Positions 9,042 through 17,681 of a stretch of DNA of 64,000 nucleotides are shown piece by piece. This DNA is from CAVVNC01 sp963750015 (GTDB lineage Bacteria; Desulfobacterota; Syntrophorhabdia; Syntrophorhabdales; WCHB1-27). A program made the translations under genes and the position numbers. The number at the start of each line of letters is the position of its first letter. Within the stretch, counting starts at the first letter, position 1. The DNA is taken from NCBI GenBank assembly GCA_963750015.1, contig CAVVPU010000221.1:62001-126000 (forward strand). The letters run 5' to 3'. The notes below the pieces were generated by a model. That model worked only from the letters and a program-made list of their open reading frames with translations, did no database searches and was not told where the DNA came from.

Positions 9042-11123
9042 ATGCAAGAAGTAATCAGAAACGTCGGCATCATGGCCCATATCGATGCCGGGAAGACGAC
9101 GACAACAGAGAGAATTCTCTACTATACAGGCGTAAACAACCGGATCGGCGAGGTCGACGAGGGTACGTCGACTATGGACTGGATGCAGGAAGAGAAGGAT
9201 AGGGGCATTACCATCACCTCCGCCGCAACAACCTGTTTCTGGAGAGATTACCGGATCAACATCATCGACACACCCGGCCACATCGATTTCACCGTCGAAG
9301 TGGGACGCTCGCTTCGGGTCCTCGACGGAGCCGTAGCCCTTTTTTCCGCGGTAGAGGGCGTAGAGCCCCAGTCGGAAACCGTATGGCGACAGGCAGACCG
9401 TTACAATGTACCCCGCATCGCCTTCGTCAACAAGATGGACCGGACGGGGGCCGATCTTTACAAGTGCGTCGGCATGATACGAGACATCCTCAAGGCGAAT
9501 GCAGTGATCCTGCAAGTCCCCATTACGAGCGGCGATGAATTCCTGGGCGTGATCGATCTGATTACCGGTCAGCAGATGCTCTACGATAAGGACCGAATGG
9601 GTTACGAGTACTCGGTTACCGATGTACCGGATTCGATGAAAGCGGCCTATGAGCAAGCACGGGAAGAGATGCTGGAGAAACTTTCCGAGATCGACGACGC
9701 CTTCATGGACGCATTTCTTCATGGCAAAGAGATCACCGAGGCAGACGTACGGCGCGTGATCAGGAAGGGCACCCTCGAAGGGAGCATTCTTCCTGTCCTA
9801 TGCGGCACCGCTTTCAAGAACAAGGGCATACAGCCCCTTCTCGACGCCATAGTCGACTATCTGCCTTGCCCCACCGATGTATCGCCGCACGTCTTCTGGA
9901 ACGAAGAAGGCGAGGAAGGCCATATACAGGGCTCTGTCGATGAGCCTTTCAGCGGCCTCGTATTCAAGATCATGAACGACCCCTTCGTCGGTCAGCTCAG
10001 CTATGTACGTATTTATTCAGGCAGGCTGAAGCAGGGTGAGACAATCCTGAACAGCACCAAGGGGAAGAGCGAAAGGATCGGCAGGATACTGCGCCTTCAC
10101 GCGAATAAGCGGGAAGAGATCAAAACCGTAGAAGCCGGCGACATTTGCGCCATCTCCGGATTAAAACACATCGGAACGGGAAATACCCTGACAGACGAAG
10201 ACCATCCCATCCTTTTCGAAACGATCGAGGTCCCTTCGCCCGTCGTCTCCATCGCGGTGACGCCGAAGAAGAAGGACGATCTGAAGAAGATGTGGTTCGT
10301 CTTCAGCCAATACACCCTTGAAGACCCATCCCTTAAAGTGAAGATGGACGACGAGACCGGCGAAATAGTCTTGTCCGGTATGGGTGAGCTTCATCTCGAT
10401 ATCGTTATGGATAGGGCAAAGAGGGAACACAACCTCGAAATGACTTTTTCTGCTCCCCAGGTGGCTTACCGGGAAACGATCACGAAAAAGAGCACGGCCA
10501 CGGGTAAGTATATCAAGCAGTCGGGCGGTAAGGGACAGTACGGCCACGTGGTGCTCGAGATTACCCCGGTTGAAGGCAAGGAGTTCGAATTCGAGAACCG
10601 TACAGTGGGCGGCGTCATACCAAGAGAGTATTTTGCGGCTATCGAGAAAGGGGTGAGAGAGGCGCTGGAAAAAGGCGTGGTCCTTGGTTATCCCCTGATT
10701 AACGTAAAAGTGGACCTCGTGGATGGGTCGTATCACGAGGTCGATTCGTCGGAGATGGCCTTCAAGCTCGCCGCATCTATTGCGGTAAAGGAGGCGGTGC
10801 GCAAGGCCAATCCGATCATCCTTGAACCGGTAATGAAGGTGGATCTCAATATGCCTCCGGAGTATATGGGCGCTGTCATCGGCGACATAAGCTCGCGGAG
10901 GGGCAGGGTCGCCGATATCGACGACAGGAACGACGTAAAGTACGTCCAGGCCTACCTCCCTCTGGGAGAAATGTTCGGCTATACGACGCGCCTTCGTTCC
11001 ATAACCCAGGGGAGGGGTTATTATCACATGGAGTTCTTCCACTACGCCCCCGCCCCTACGCATATCTTTGAAGGACTGATGAAAAATCGAGATAAAACAG
11101 CAACGGAGGCTCTCTATGGCTAA
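9042..11123 (+). CDS. fusA: Translation elongation factor G
   Basis: GTPase that drives ribosomal translocation, 693 residues. The G-domain has the P-loop AHIDAGKTTTTERIL, switch-region DTPGHIDF and the base-recognition NKMD, followed by domains II-V to the C-terminus. The start at 9042 (MQEVIRNVGIMAHID) lies one base after the rpsG stop. A longer upstream frame through rpsG exists but is an overlap artefact. Its last 8 bases overlap the tuf start, an unusually tight coupling. Confidence 0.97.
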   Translation: MQEVIRNVGIMAHIDAGKTTTTERILYYTGVNNRIGEVDEGTSTMDWMQEEKDRGITITSAATTCFWRDYRINIIDTPGHIDFTVEVGRSLRVLDGAVALFSAVEGVEPQSETVWRQADRYNVPRIAFVNKMDRTGADLYKCVGMIRDILKANAVILQVPITSGDEFLGVIDLITGQQMLYDKDRMGYEYSVTDVPDSMKAAYEQAREEMLEKLSEIDDAFMDAFLHGKEITEADVRRVIRKGTLEGSILPVLCGTAFKNKGIQPLLDAIVDYLPCPTDVSPHVFWNEEGEEGHIQGSVDEPFSGLVFKIMNDPFVGQLSYVRIYSGRLKQGETILNSTKGKSERIGRILRLHANKREEIKTVEAGDICAISGLKHIGTGNTLTDEDHPILFETIEVPSPVVSIAVTPKKKDDLKKMWFVFSQYTLEDPSLKVKMDDETGEIVLSGMGELHLDIVMDRAKREHNLEMTFSAPQVAYRETITKKSTATGKYIKQSGGKGQYGHVVLEITPVEGKEFEFENRTVGGVIPREYFAAIEKGVREALEKGVVLGYPLINVKVDLVDGSYHEVDSSEMAFKLAASIAVKEAVRKANPIILEPVMKVDLNMPPEYMGAVIGDISSRRGRVADIDDRNDVKYVQAYLPLGEMFGYTTRLRSITQGRGYYHMEFFHYAPAPTHIFEGLMKNRDKTATEALYG

Positions 11124-12315
11124 GAAAAAGTATGAACGAAAGAAACCCCATGTGAACATAGGCACCATAGGCCACATCGACCATGGGAAGACGACCTTGA
11201 CCTCAGCGATCACGAGATGCCTGGCGAACTACGGGAAGGCCGAGTGGATTCCCTTCGATCAGATAGATAAGGCCCCCGAGGAAAAAGAAAGGGGCATCAC
11301 GATTGCGACGGCCCACGTCGAGTACGAGACGGACAAACGCCACTATGCCCACGTAGACTGCCCGGGCCACGCCGACTATATTAAGAACATGATCACGGGT
11401 GCCGCACAGATGGACGGGGCCATCCTCGTCGTCGGCGCGAACGACGGACCCATGCCCCAGACCCGCGAGCACATCCTCCTCGCCCGTCAGGTCGGCGTGC
11501 CTTCCATGGTCGTCTATCTCAACAAGGTCGACATGGTCGACGACCCCGAACTGATCGAGCTCGTCGAGCTGGAGCTCCGTGAGCTCCTCACCGCCTATGA
11601 GTTCCCGGGAGACAAGATCCCCATCATCAAGGGCTCGGCCCTGAAAGCCTTGGAGTGCGGCGACGGCAAGCCCGACTGCCCCCACTGCAAGAGCATCTTC
11701 GAATTGCTCGATGCCTGTGACTCCTATATCCCCGAGCCCGTCCGCGACACGGAAAAGCCCTTCCTCATGCCTATCGAGGACGTCTTCTCCATCTCCGGCC
11801 GCGGCACGGTCGTCACCGGCCGTGTGGAGAGAGGCACGATCAAGCCGGGCGAGGAAGTGGAGATCGTCGGCTTCAGGGCGACCCAGAAGACGGTTGCCAC
11901 GTCCGTCGAGATGTTCCGGAAGATCCTCGATTCAGGTCAGGCAGGCGACAACATCGGTGTCCTCCTCCGGGGTACCAAGAAGGATGAGGTGGAACGCGGC
12001 CAGGTCCTCGCGAAGCCCGCGTCCATCACCCCCCATGCGAACTTCAAGGCCCAGGTCTACGTCCTTAACAAGGAAGAAGGAGGCCGCCATACGCCCTTCT
12101 TCAACGGCTACCGGCCCCAGTTCTACCTGCGCACCACCGACGTGACCGGTATCGTGAAGCTCCCCGAGGGCGTGGAGATGGTCATGCCCGGCGACGATGT
12201 GACCATCACGGTCGAGCTCGTGACTCCTATCGCCCTCGAGAAAGAGGTCCGCTTTGCCATCAGGGAAGGCGGCAGGACCGTCGGTGCCGGCGTCGTCACG
12301 GAGATCATATCGTGA
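11116..12315 (+). CDS. tuf: Translation elongation factor Tu
   Basis: GTPase delivering aminoacyl-tRNA to the A site, 399 residues. P-loop GHIDHGKT (19-26), DCPGHADY (81-88), NKVD (136-139) and GSALKALE (173-180). Between the G-domain and domain II there is a short cysteine-bearing insertion (Cys181, Cys188, Cys191) that could bind a metal. It starts within the last codons of fusA and is preceded by ACGGAGG. Only one tuf copy lies in this window. Confidence 0.97.
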   Translation: MAKKKYERKKPHVNIGTIGHIDHGKTTLTSAITRCLANYGKAEWIPFDQIDKAPEEKERGITIATAHVEYETDKRHYAHVDCPGHADYIKNMITGAAQMDGAILVVGANDGPMPQTREHILLARQVGVPSMVVYLNKVDMVDDPELIELVELELRELLTAYEFPGDKIPIIKGSALKALECGDGKPDCPHCKSIFELLDACDSYIPEPVRDTEKPFLMPIEDVFSISGRGTVVTGRVERGTIKPGEEVEIVGFRATQKTVATSVEMFRKILDSGQAGDNIGVLLRGTKKDEVERGQVLAKPASITPHANFKAQVYVLNKEEGGRHTPFFNGYRPQFYLRTTDVTGIVKLPEGVEMVMPGDDVTITVELVTPIALEKEVRFAIREGGRTVGAGVVTEIIS

Positions 12316-12352
12316 AGGCCGGGAGAATACAGGAGAGAAGAGGGTAGATGAA

Positions 12353-12658
12353 ATGAGGCAGAGAATTCGGATATGCCTGAAGGCATTTGATCATAGATTG
12401 CTCGATCAGTCGGTTAAAGAGATCGTGGAGGCGGCGAGAAAGACCGGGGCCCAGATCGTGGGGCCAGTGCCGTTGCCTACCAATATCCAGAAGTTCTGTG
12501 TCTTGCGCTCCCCTCACATCGATAAGAAGTCTAGAGAGCAGTTCGAGATTAGAACGCACAAGAGATTAATAGATATCGTCGAGCCCACACAGCAGACGGT
12601 TGATGCTCTCATGAAGCTTGAGCTCTCTGCAGGCGTCGATGTGGAGATTAAGTCGTAG
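12353..12658 (+). CDS. rpsJ: 30S ribosomal protein S10
   Basis: Small-subunit head protein that also serves as NusE in transcription antitermination; 101 residues, normal. The start at 12353 gives the standard MRQRIRICLKAFDH N-terminus and the protein includes GPVPLPTNIQKFCVLRSPH. The gene normally followed by rplC is instead followed after 9 bases by rplD. Confidence 0.96.
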   Translation: MRQRIRICLKAFDHRLLDQSVKEIVEAARKTGAQIVGPVPLPTNIQKFCVLRSPHIDKKSREQFEIRTHKRLIDIVEPTQQTVDALMKLELSAGVDVEIKS

Positions 12659-12667
12659 AGGTGGTTT

Positions 12668-13291
12668 ATGTCGAAAGCGGATGTCGTAAACATACAGGGT
12701 GAAAAGGTCGGCGAAGTGGAATTGAACGACGCCGTGTGGAACACCGCCGTCAAGCCCTATCTGATTCATGACGTTGTAGTGATGCAGCTTAACAACCGTC
12801 GGCGTGGCACCGCTTCGACAAAGACCCGCGGTGAGGTACGTGGTGGCGGAAAGAAGCCGTGGAAGCAAAAAGGGACGGGAAGGGCACGGTCGGGAAGCTC
12901 AACTTCCCCCGTGTGGGTGGGCGGTGGAACCGTTTTCGGTCCCAAGCCTAAGGAATACCACATGTCGGTGCCCAAGAAGGTGCGCAAATCGGCCCTCCGC
13001 TCGGCGCTTACCGTACGCAACGAAGGGGCGGCCCTCAAGATCGTCGACAAGCTGGATTTGGACGCGATAAGCACCAAACATTTCGCGGCAGTCATGAAGG
13101 CCCTCAACCTTACTAAGCCCTTGGTCGTCGTACCGGCCAAAAATGAGGTGCTGGAGAAATCGGCCCGTAACATTCCCTTCACCAAGGTACTGCGGGTCGA
13201 AGGCCTGAATGTTTACGACGTCATGAGACACGATCAGCTCATGGTGACCGTGGATGCGTTGCAGAGAATTGAAGAGGCATTGTCATTATGA
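12668..13291 (+). CDS. rplD: 50S ribosomal protein L4
   Basis: 23S rRNA-binding protein whose extended loop lines the exit tunnel; 207 residues. The tunnel-loop signature GGGKKPWKQKGTGRARSGS is present at about residues 59-77. In enterobacteria L4 represses its own S10 operon. It directly follows rpsJ, so rplC is absent from its usual position. The 3' end overlaps the rplW start by 4 bases. Confidence 0.96.
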   Translation: MSKADVVNIQGEKVGEVELNDAVWNTAVKPYLIHDVVVMQLNNRRRGTASTKTRGEVRGGGKKPWKQKGTGRARSGSSTSPVWVGGGTVFGPKPKEYHMSVPKKVRKSALRSALTVRNEGAALKIVDKLDLDAISTKHFAAVMKALNLTKPLVVVPAKNEVLEKSARNIPFTKVLRVEGLNVYDVMRHDQLMVTVDALQRIEEALSL

Positions 13292-13575
13292 ACCAATACG
13301 ACGTCGTAGTGCGGCCCATCGTGACAGAGAAGAGCTCCCTCATGAAGGACGAGGGGAACCAATACGTGTTCGAGGTGGCAAGGACCGCGAACAAGATAGA
13401 GATCGCCAAGGCGGTAGAGCAGCTTTTCAAGGTAAAGGTAGTCTCCGTCAGGGTGATGAACATGGAAGGCAAAGTAAGGCGCCTTGGGAAGCACTCAGGC
13501 AAACGGCCGGACTGGCGGAAGGCCATCGTTAAGATCAATCCGAAAGACAAAATTCCTTTCTTTGAAGGTGCATGA
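13288..13575 (+). CDS. rplW: 50S ribosomal protein L23
   Basis: Large-subunit protein at the tunnel exit and docking point for trigger factor, SRP and SecY; 95 residues. It opens with the family signature VVVRPIVTEKSS and contains QLFKVKVVSVRVMNM. It overlaps rplD upstream and rplB downstream. Confidence 0.96.
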   Translation: MNQYDVVVRPIVTEKSSLMKDEGNQYVFEVARTANKIEIAKAVEQLFKVKVVSVRVMNMEGKVRRLGKHSGKRPDWRKAIVKINPKDKIPFFEGA

Positions 13576-14402
13576 TGGCTGTAAAAGAGTATAAACCGAC
13601 CTCGGCCGGAAGAAGGTTCATGAGCGTCTCTTCCTTCGAAGAGATTACAAAGGACAGGCCCGAGAAATCACTCCTGAAATCGGTCAAGAGGACAGGCGGC
13701 AGGAATAACCTGGGCCGGATCACCACAAGGCATATCGGTGGGGGTCACAAGAGGAAATATAGGATCGTCGACTTCAGAAGAGACAAGCTGGAAGTCCCCG
13801 GCAAGGTCGCGGGCATAGAGTATGATCCGAACAGGTCTGCCAATCTGGCCCTGATTCACTATGTGGATGGGGAGAAGAGATACATCCTCGCTCCCCTGAA
13901 GCTGCAGGTGGGCGATACGATAGTGGCGAGCACCAAGGCCGATGCGGAGATCAAGGAAGGGAACTGTCTTCTCCTGAGATTGATTCCCTTGGGCACCTTT
14001 GTTCACAACGTGGAGATGAAGCCCGGAAAAGGCGGCCAGATGGCGAGAAGCGCAGGCAACTATGCCCAGGTTGTCGCCAAAGAGGGACGCTACGGTCATC
14101 TCAGGTTGCCTTCGGGAGAAGTGAAGCTCATCAACCTCGACTGCATGGCCACCATCGGCCAGGTCGGTAACATCGAGCATGAAAACATCGAATGGGGCAA
14201 AGCCGGGAGATCGAGGTGGCGGGGCGTAAGACCCACCGTTCGCGGTACTGCCATGAACCCGGTCGACCATCCCTTGGGTGGCGGCGAGGGCCGGACCAAG
14301 GGCGGAAGGCACCCCTGTTCTCCCTGGGGACAGCTTGCCAAGGGTCTTAAGACGAGGAAGAATAAGAGGACGGATAGATTCATCGTAAAGAAGAGGGGTT
14401 AG
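13575..14402 (+). CDS. rplB: 50S ribosomal protein L2
   Basis: Core large-subunit protein needed for subunit association and peptidyl transfer; about 275 residues. It has the MAVKEYKPTSAGRR start and the C-terminal GRTKGGRHPCSPWG near the peptidyl-transferase centre. Two adjacent ATGs (13572, 13575) overlap the rplW stop; 13575 gives the canonical N-terminus. Confidence 0.96.
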   Translation: MAVKEYKPTSAGRRFMSVSSFEEITKDRPEKSLLKSVKRTGGRNNLGRITTRHIGGGHKRKYRIVDFRRDKLEVPGKVAGIEYDPNRSANLALIHYVDGEKRYILAPLKLQVGDTIVASTKADAEIKEGNCLLLRLIPLGTFVHNVEMKPGKGGQMARSAGNYAQVVAKEGRYGHLRLPSGEVKLINLDCMATIGQVGNIEHENIEWGKAGRSRWRGVRPTVRGTAMNPVDHPLGGGEGRTKGGRHPCSPWGQLAKGLKTRKNKRTDRFIVKKRG

Positions 14403-14411
14403 GAGGTTTCC

Positions 14412-14702
14412 GTGCCAAGGTCTTTAAAGAAGGGTCCCTTTGTAGATGACGATCTCAATACAAAGGTAGAGCGTGCGAAAGAATCCAGGGAAACAAAGGT
14501 CATCAAGACCTGGTCGAGGCGGTCCACTGTTACGCCTGATTTCATCGGACTCACCTTTGCGGTTCATAACGGGAAGAAGTTCATCCCTGTTTTCGTGAGC
14601 GAAGAAATGGTGGGGCACAAGCTGGGCGAATTCGCACCGACCCGGACCTTTCACAGCCACTCGGGCGATCGGAAATCAAAGGTAGTGAAGAGGAAAGAGT
14701 AG
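14412..14702 (+). CDS. rpsS: 30S ribosomal protein S19
   Basis: Small-subunit head protein contacting S13 and the A-site finger; 96 residues. Starts with GTG after an AGGAGG-like site (MPRSLKKGPFVDDDL) and contains HNGKKFIPVFV and the C-terminal GEFAPTRTFHSHSGD. It is the last gene before the unusual 370-base non-coding insertion. Confidence 0.96.
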   Translation: MPRSLKKGPFVDDDLNTKVERAKESRETKVIKTWSRRSTVTPDFIGLTFAVHNGKKFIPVFVSEEMVGHKLGEFAPTRTFHSHSGDRKSKVVKRKE

Positions 14703-15074
14703 GACCGGCCCAAGGCGTAGTTCGAATTCGCGGCCGCGTAATAGCGGGCGAAGCGGGTTTGGGGCGCGCTTCGAGTCCTATTTTATGATATGTTTTATGC
14801 CCCTCTTTTCGTGAGGGGCGAGGCTTTCGTCGGCCCGGTCGAACCAAGCGGGCGCTGTGCCGATGACGCCTGCTGAGCGAAGCAAATAGAGCAGGGAGGC
14901 CGGGGCACCCGCGAAGTGGGTCGCGGCTTATGCCGACGGGCATCCGGGAACCGGGTTGGAGGCGCTGAGCCGACGGCCGTCCGAGCGAAGCGAGGCTGAG
15001 CAGGGAGGCTCGATCCGGCTTATGCCGGTCGAGGGGGCGCTGAGCCCCATTAATTGTCTGTAAGGGAGCGCAAC
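14703..15074 (+). repeat. GC-rich repeated non-coding insertion inside the S10 operon
   Basis: rpsS and rplV are normally adjacent, but about 370 bases intervene here. The stretch contains a perfect 7-bp stem (GCCCCTC 14799-14805, GAGGGGC 14813-14819). It then has at least two degenerate copies of a unit of about 95 bases starting GGCGCTGNGCCGA, containing GAGCGAAGC, GAGCAGGGAGGC and the small hairpin CGGCTTATGCCG (about 14849-14940 and 14951-15030), plus a third partial start near 15034. I see no convincing ORF and no transposase. It looks like an inserted dispersed intergenic repeat; effects on read-through are unknown. Confidence 0.7.
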
Positions 15075-15407
15075 ATGGAAATCGTGGCTAAGGCAAGGCT
15101 GATGAGGATATCCCCTATAAAGGTGCGGATCGTGGGGGACCTGATAAAGCAGAAGAACATCAATGAAGCTCTGGGAATACTCGAGTTCACCCCCAGAAAA
15201 GGCGCCTTCATCCTCAAGAAGCTGCTCGACAGCGCGATCGGGAACGCCCGGCAGAAGAAGTATGTGGACGTGGATACGTTATATGTGAAGAATGTAGTCG
15301 TCGACGAGGGGCCGGTTTTGAAAAGGTTCCTTCCTAGGGCGATGGGGCGGGCCACTCCCCTCCGTAAGAGGATGAGCCACGTCACTCTAGTCTTAGATGA
15401 ATCTTAG
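15075..15407 (+). CDS. rplV: 50S ribosomal protein L22
   Basis: Large-subunit protein whose beta-hairpin lines the exit tunnel; 110 residues. ATG at 15075 (MEIVAKARLMRISP) follows AAGGGAG by 8 bases; an in-frame TTG at 15054 is less likely. Contains the conserved RISPIKVRIVGDLI and RAMGRATPLRKR segments. Confidence 0.96.
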   Translation: MEIVAKARLMRISPIKVRIVGDLIKQKNINEALGILEFTPRKGAFILKKLLDSAIGNARQKKYVDVDTLYVKNVVVDEGPVLKRFLPRAMGRATPLRKRMSHVTLVLDES

Positions 15408-15420
15408 GAAGAGGGGTTAA

Positions 15421-16065
15421 ATGGGTCAGAAGACACATCCGATCGGTTTCAGGCTTGGAGTAATCAGGACGTGGGATTCCAGATGGTTCGCCGCCAAGAA
15501 TTACGCGCTCTTTCTCCACGAGGACCTCAAGATGAAGAAGTTCCTCAAAGCACGGCTCTATCAGGCCGGCATTTCCAAGATGGAGATAGAGCGGGCTGCC
15601 AACAAGGATAAGAGAGCGAAGATGAACATCTGGACGTCGCGTCCCGGAATCGTTATCGGACGCAAAGGCGTCGAGGTGGAGAACCTGAAGAAGGAGCTTC
15701 AAAAGCTTACCGATAAAGAGATCATTCTCAATATCACCGAAGTGAAAAGGCCCGAAGTGGATGCGCAGCTCGTCTCCGAGAATGTGGCGCTTCAACTCGA
15801 GCGAAGGGTCTCCTTTAGAAGGGCTATGAAGCGGAATGTCTCTCAGGCCATGAAATTCGGCGCCAAAGGCATCAAGATTATGTGCGCGGGCAGGCTGGCC
15901 GGCGCAGAAATGGCAAGGACCGAGTGGTATAGGGAGGGGCGGGTTCCCCTTCAGACCCTCAGGGCCGATATAGAATACGGTACAGCGACGGCGAAGACAA
16001 AGTACGGCGTCATCGGCGTTAAGGTGTGGCTGTTCAAAGGCGAAGTATTTCAGGAGGCAAGGTAA
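15421..16065 (+). CDS. rpsC: 30S ribosomal protein S3
   Basis: mRNA-entry protein of the 30S head, 214 residues. N-terminal MGQKTHPIGFRLG, a KH domain with RPGIVIGRKGVEV, and the C-terminal AGRLAGAEMARTEW. The stop overlaps the rplP start by one base (TAATG). Confidence 0.97.
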   Translation: MGQKTHPIGFRLGVIRTWDSRWFAAKNYALFLHEDLKMKKFLKARLYQAGISKMEIERAANKDKRAKMNIWTSRPGIVIGRKGVEVENLKKELQKLTDKEIILNITEVKRPEVDAQLVSENVALQLERRVSFRRAMKRNVSQAMKFGAKGIKIMCAGRLAGAEMARTEWYREGRVPLQTLRADIEYGTATAKTKYGVIGVKVWLFKGEVFQEAR

Positions 16066-16481
16066 TGCTTGCACCAAAAAGGGTCAAACACAGAAAGCAG
16101 ATGAAGGGCAGGATGACGGGCGTCTGCAGCAGAGGGGCCGAGGTCAGCTTTGGCGATTACGGGCTTCAGGCTACCGGCTGCGGCTGGATCACGGCCAGGC
16201 AGATAGAGGCTGCCCGTGTCACTCTCTCAAGGTACGTGAAGAGAACGGGAAAAATGTGGATACGGGTCTTCCCCGATAAGCCCATAACGAAGAAGCCGGC
16301 GGAGACCAGGATGGGCAAGGGCAAGGGCCCTGTCGAAGGATGGATCGCCGTTATCAGGCCGGGCAAGGTATTATACGAGATCATGGGCGTGCCGGAGGAT
16401 AAGGCGCGAGAAGCCCTTCGCATAGCGGCACAGAAGCTTCCCATAGAGACCAGATTCGTCATGAGGAGCGTCGGAGAATGA
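16065..16481 (+). CDS. rplP: 50S ribosomal protein L16
   Basis: Large-subunit protein near the A-site tRNA elbow; 138 residues. MLAPKRVKHRKQMKGRM start, then GDYGLQATGCGWITARQIEAAR and KPITKKPAETRMGKGKG blocks, all characteristic. The start overlaps the rpsC stop. Confidence 0.97.
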   Translation: MLAPKRVKHRKQMKGRMTGVCSRGAEVSFGDYGLQATGCGWITARQIEAARVTLSRYVKRTGKMWIRVFPDKPITKKPAETRMGKGKGPVEGWIAVIRPGKVLYEIMGVPEDKAREALRIAAQKLPIETRFVMRSVGE

Positions 16482-16678
16482 AAGCAAAAGAACTGAGGGA
16501 TTTGACCGCTGAGGAGCTTTTGAAGAGAAAGAAAGACCTCAAGGAAGAGGCGTTTAACCTGAGGTTCCGCCACTCTACCGGACAGCTCGAGAACACTTCT
16601 CGTTTGAAGCTGGTAAGAAAAGACATTGCGCGGTTGGAACTGGTTCTTCACGAAAAGGTCGCACACAGGCAGGGGTAG
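16478..16678 (+). CDS. rpmC: 50S ribosomal protein L29
   Basis: Small two-helix protein at the tunnel exit; 66 residues, normal. MKAKELRDLTAEELLKR start and RLKLVRKDIARL are typical. It overlaps rplP by 4 bases (ATGA). Confidence 0.96.
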   Translation: MKAKELRDLTAEELLKRKKDLKEEAFNLRFRHSTGQLENTSRLKLVRKDIARLELVLHEKVAHRQG

Positions 16679-16680
16679 TC

Positions 16681-16971
16681 ATGGAACCGAATAAAGACGA
16701 AAAAAGGAAGAGACTCACGGGCGTCGTGGTGAAGGACAAGATGGATAAGACCGTAGTGGTCGAGGTGGAGAGGGTATTCAAGCACTCCAAATACCACAAG
16801 TACCTCAGGTCTAAGACCACGTGCAAAGCGCACGATGAAGAGAACAGAGCCAAGGTCGGGGACAAGGTGCTGATCATGGAGACGAAGCCCCTCAGCAAGG
16901 ATAAGAGGTGGGTCGTCAAACAGATCATCACGCAAGTTGCGGTGGTTCCTGAGGCAAACGAGGTGGTTTAA
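16681..16971 (+). CDS. rpsQ: 30S ribosomal protein S17
   Basis: Primary 16S rRNA-binding OB-fold protein, 96 residues. Signature segments include RLTGVVVKDKMDKTVVVEVE and CKAHDEENRAKVGDKV; it lies two bases after rpmC. Confidence 0.96.
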   Translation: MEPNKDEKRKRLTGVVVKDKMDKTVVVEVERVFKHSKYHKYLRSKTTCKAHDEENRAKVGDKVLIMETKPLSKDKRWVVKQIITQVAVVPEANEVV

Positions 16972-16973
16972 CC

Positions 16974-17342
16974 ATGATACAGGTCAGGACAAAACTCGAG
17001 GTAGCGGATAACTCCGGTGCCAGGAAGCTCGGCTGCATCAGGATACTGGGAGGCTCCAGGAAACGGTACGGTACGGTGGGCGATATAATCGTCTGTTCCG
17101 TGAAGGAAGTCCTTCCCAACAGCAAGGTGAAGAAAGGGGAAGTCGTGAAGGCGGTCATCGTGCGCACCAGGAAAGAGATCAGAAGGATCGACGGCTCTTA
17201 CGTGCGCTTCGACGACAATTCCGCGGTTATCATAAACCAGTATAACGAGCCGGTGGGAACGCGGATCTTCGGCCCGGTGGCGAGAGAACTCCGGGCGAGG
17301 CGCTTTATGAAGATCGTCTCTCTTGCTCCTGAGGTGGTGTGA
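16974..17342 (+). CDS. rplN: 50S ribosomal protein L14
   Basis: Large-subunit interface protein of 122 residues, exactly the usual length. MIQVRTKLEVADNSGARKL start and the DDNSAVIINQYNEPVGTRIFG block are diagnostic. It begins three bases after rpsQ. Confidence 0.97.
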   Translation: MIQVRTKLEVADNSGARKLGCIRILGGSRKRYGTVGDIIVCSVKEVLPNSKVKKGEVVKAVIVRTRKEIRRIDGSYVRFDDNSAVIINQYNEPVGTRIFGPVARELRARRFMKIVSLAPEVV

Positions 17343-17348
17343 GGTATC

Positions 17349-17672
17349 ATGGAAAAGGAATATCATATAAAGAAGAACGATACGGTCATGGTGACCGCAG
17401 GAAAGGACAAGGGCAAGACGGGAAAAGTCCTGCGCATCAACAGCAAGACCGACCGGATCATCGTAGAAAAAGTGAACGTGATCAAACGGCATGTCAAGCC
17501 CAGCCAGAAGAGCAAAGGCGGCATCATGGAGCGGGAGAGCCCGATTCATGTATCGAACGTCATGGTCTATTGCGATAAATGCTCGAAACCGGTGCGGGTA
17601 GGAACAAGGATCCTCGGGGATGGGAAGAAGGCGCGATACTGCAAGAAGTGCGACGAGGTCCTCGACAAGTAG
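17349..17672 (+). CDS. rplX: 50S ribosomal protein L24
   Basis: Assembly-initiator protein of the large subunit; 107 residues. KOW motif DTVMVTAGKDKGKTGKVL near the N-terminus. The C-terminus has two CXXC pairs (CDKC and CKKC), giving a likely zinc ribbon. Confidence 0.96.
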   Translation: MEKEYHIKKNDTVMVTAGKDKGKTGKVLRINSKTDRIIVEKVNVIKRHVKPSQKSKGGIMERESPIHVSNVMVYCDKCSKPVRVGTRILGDGKKARYCKKCDEVLDK

Positions 17673-17681
17673 GAGGCAGTG

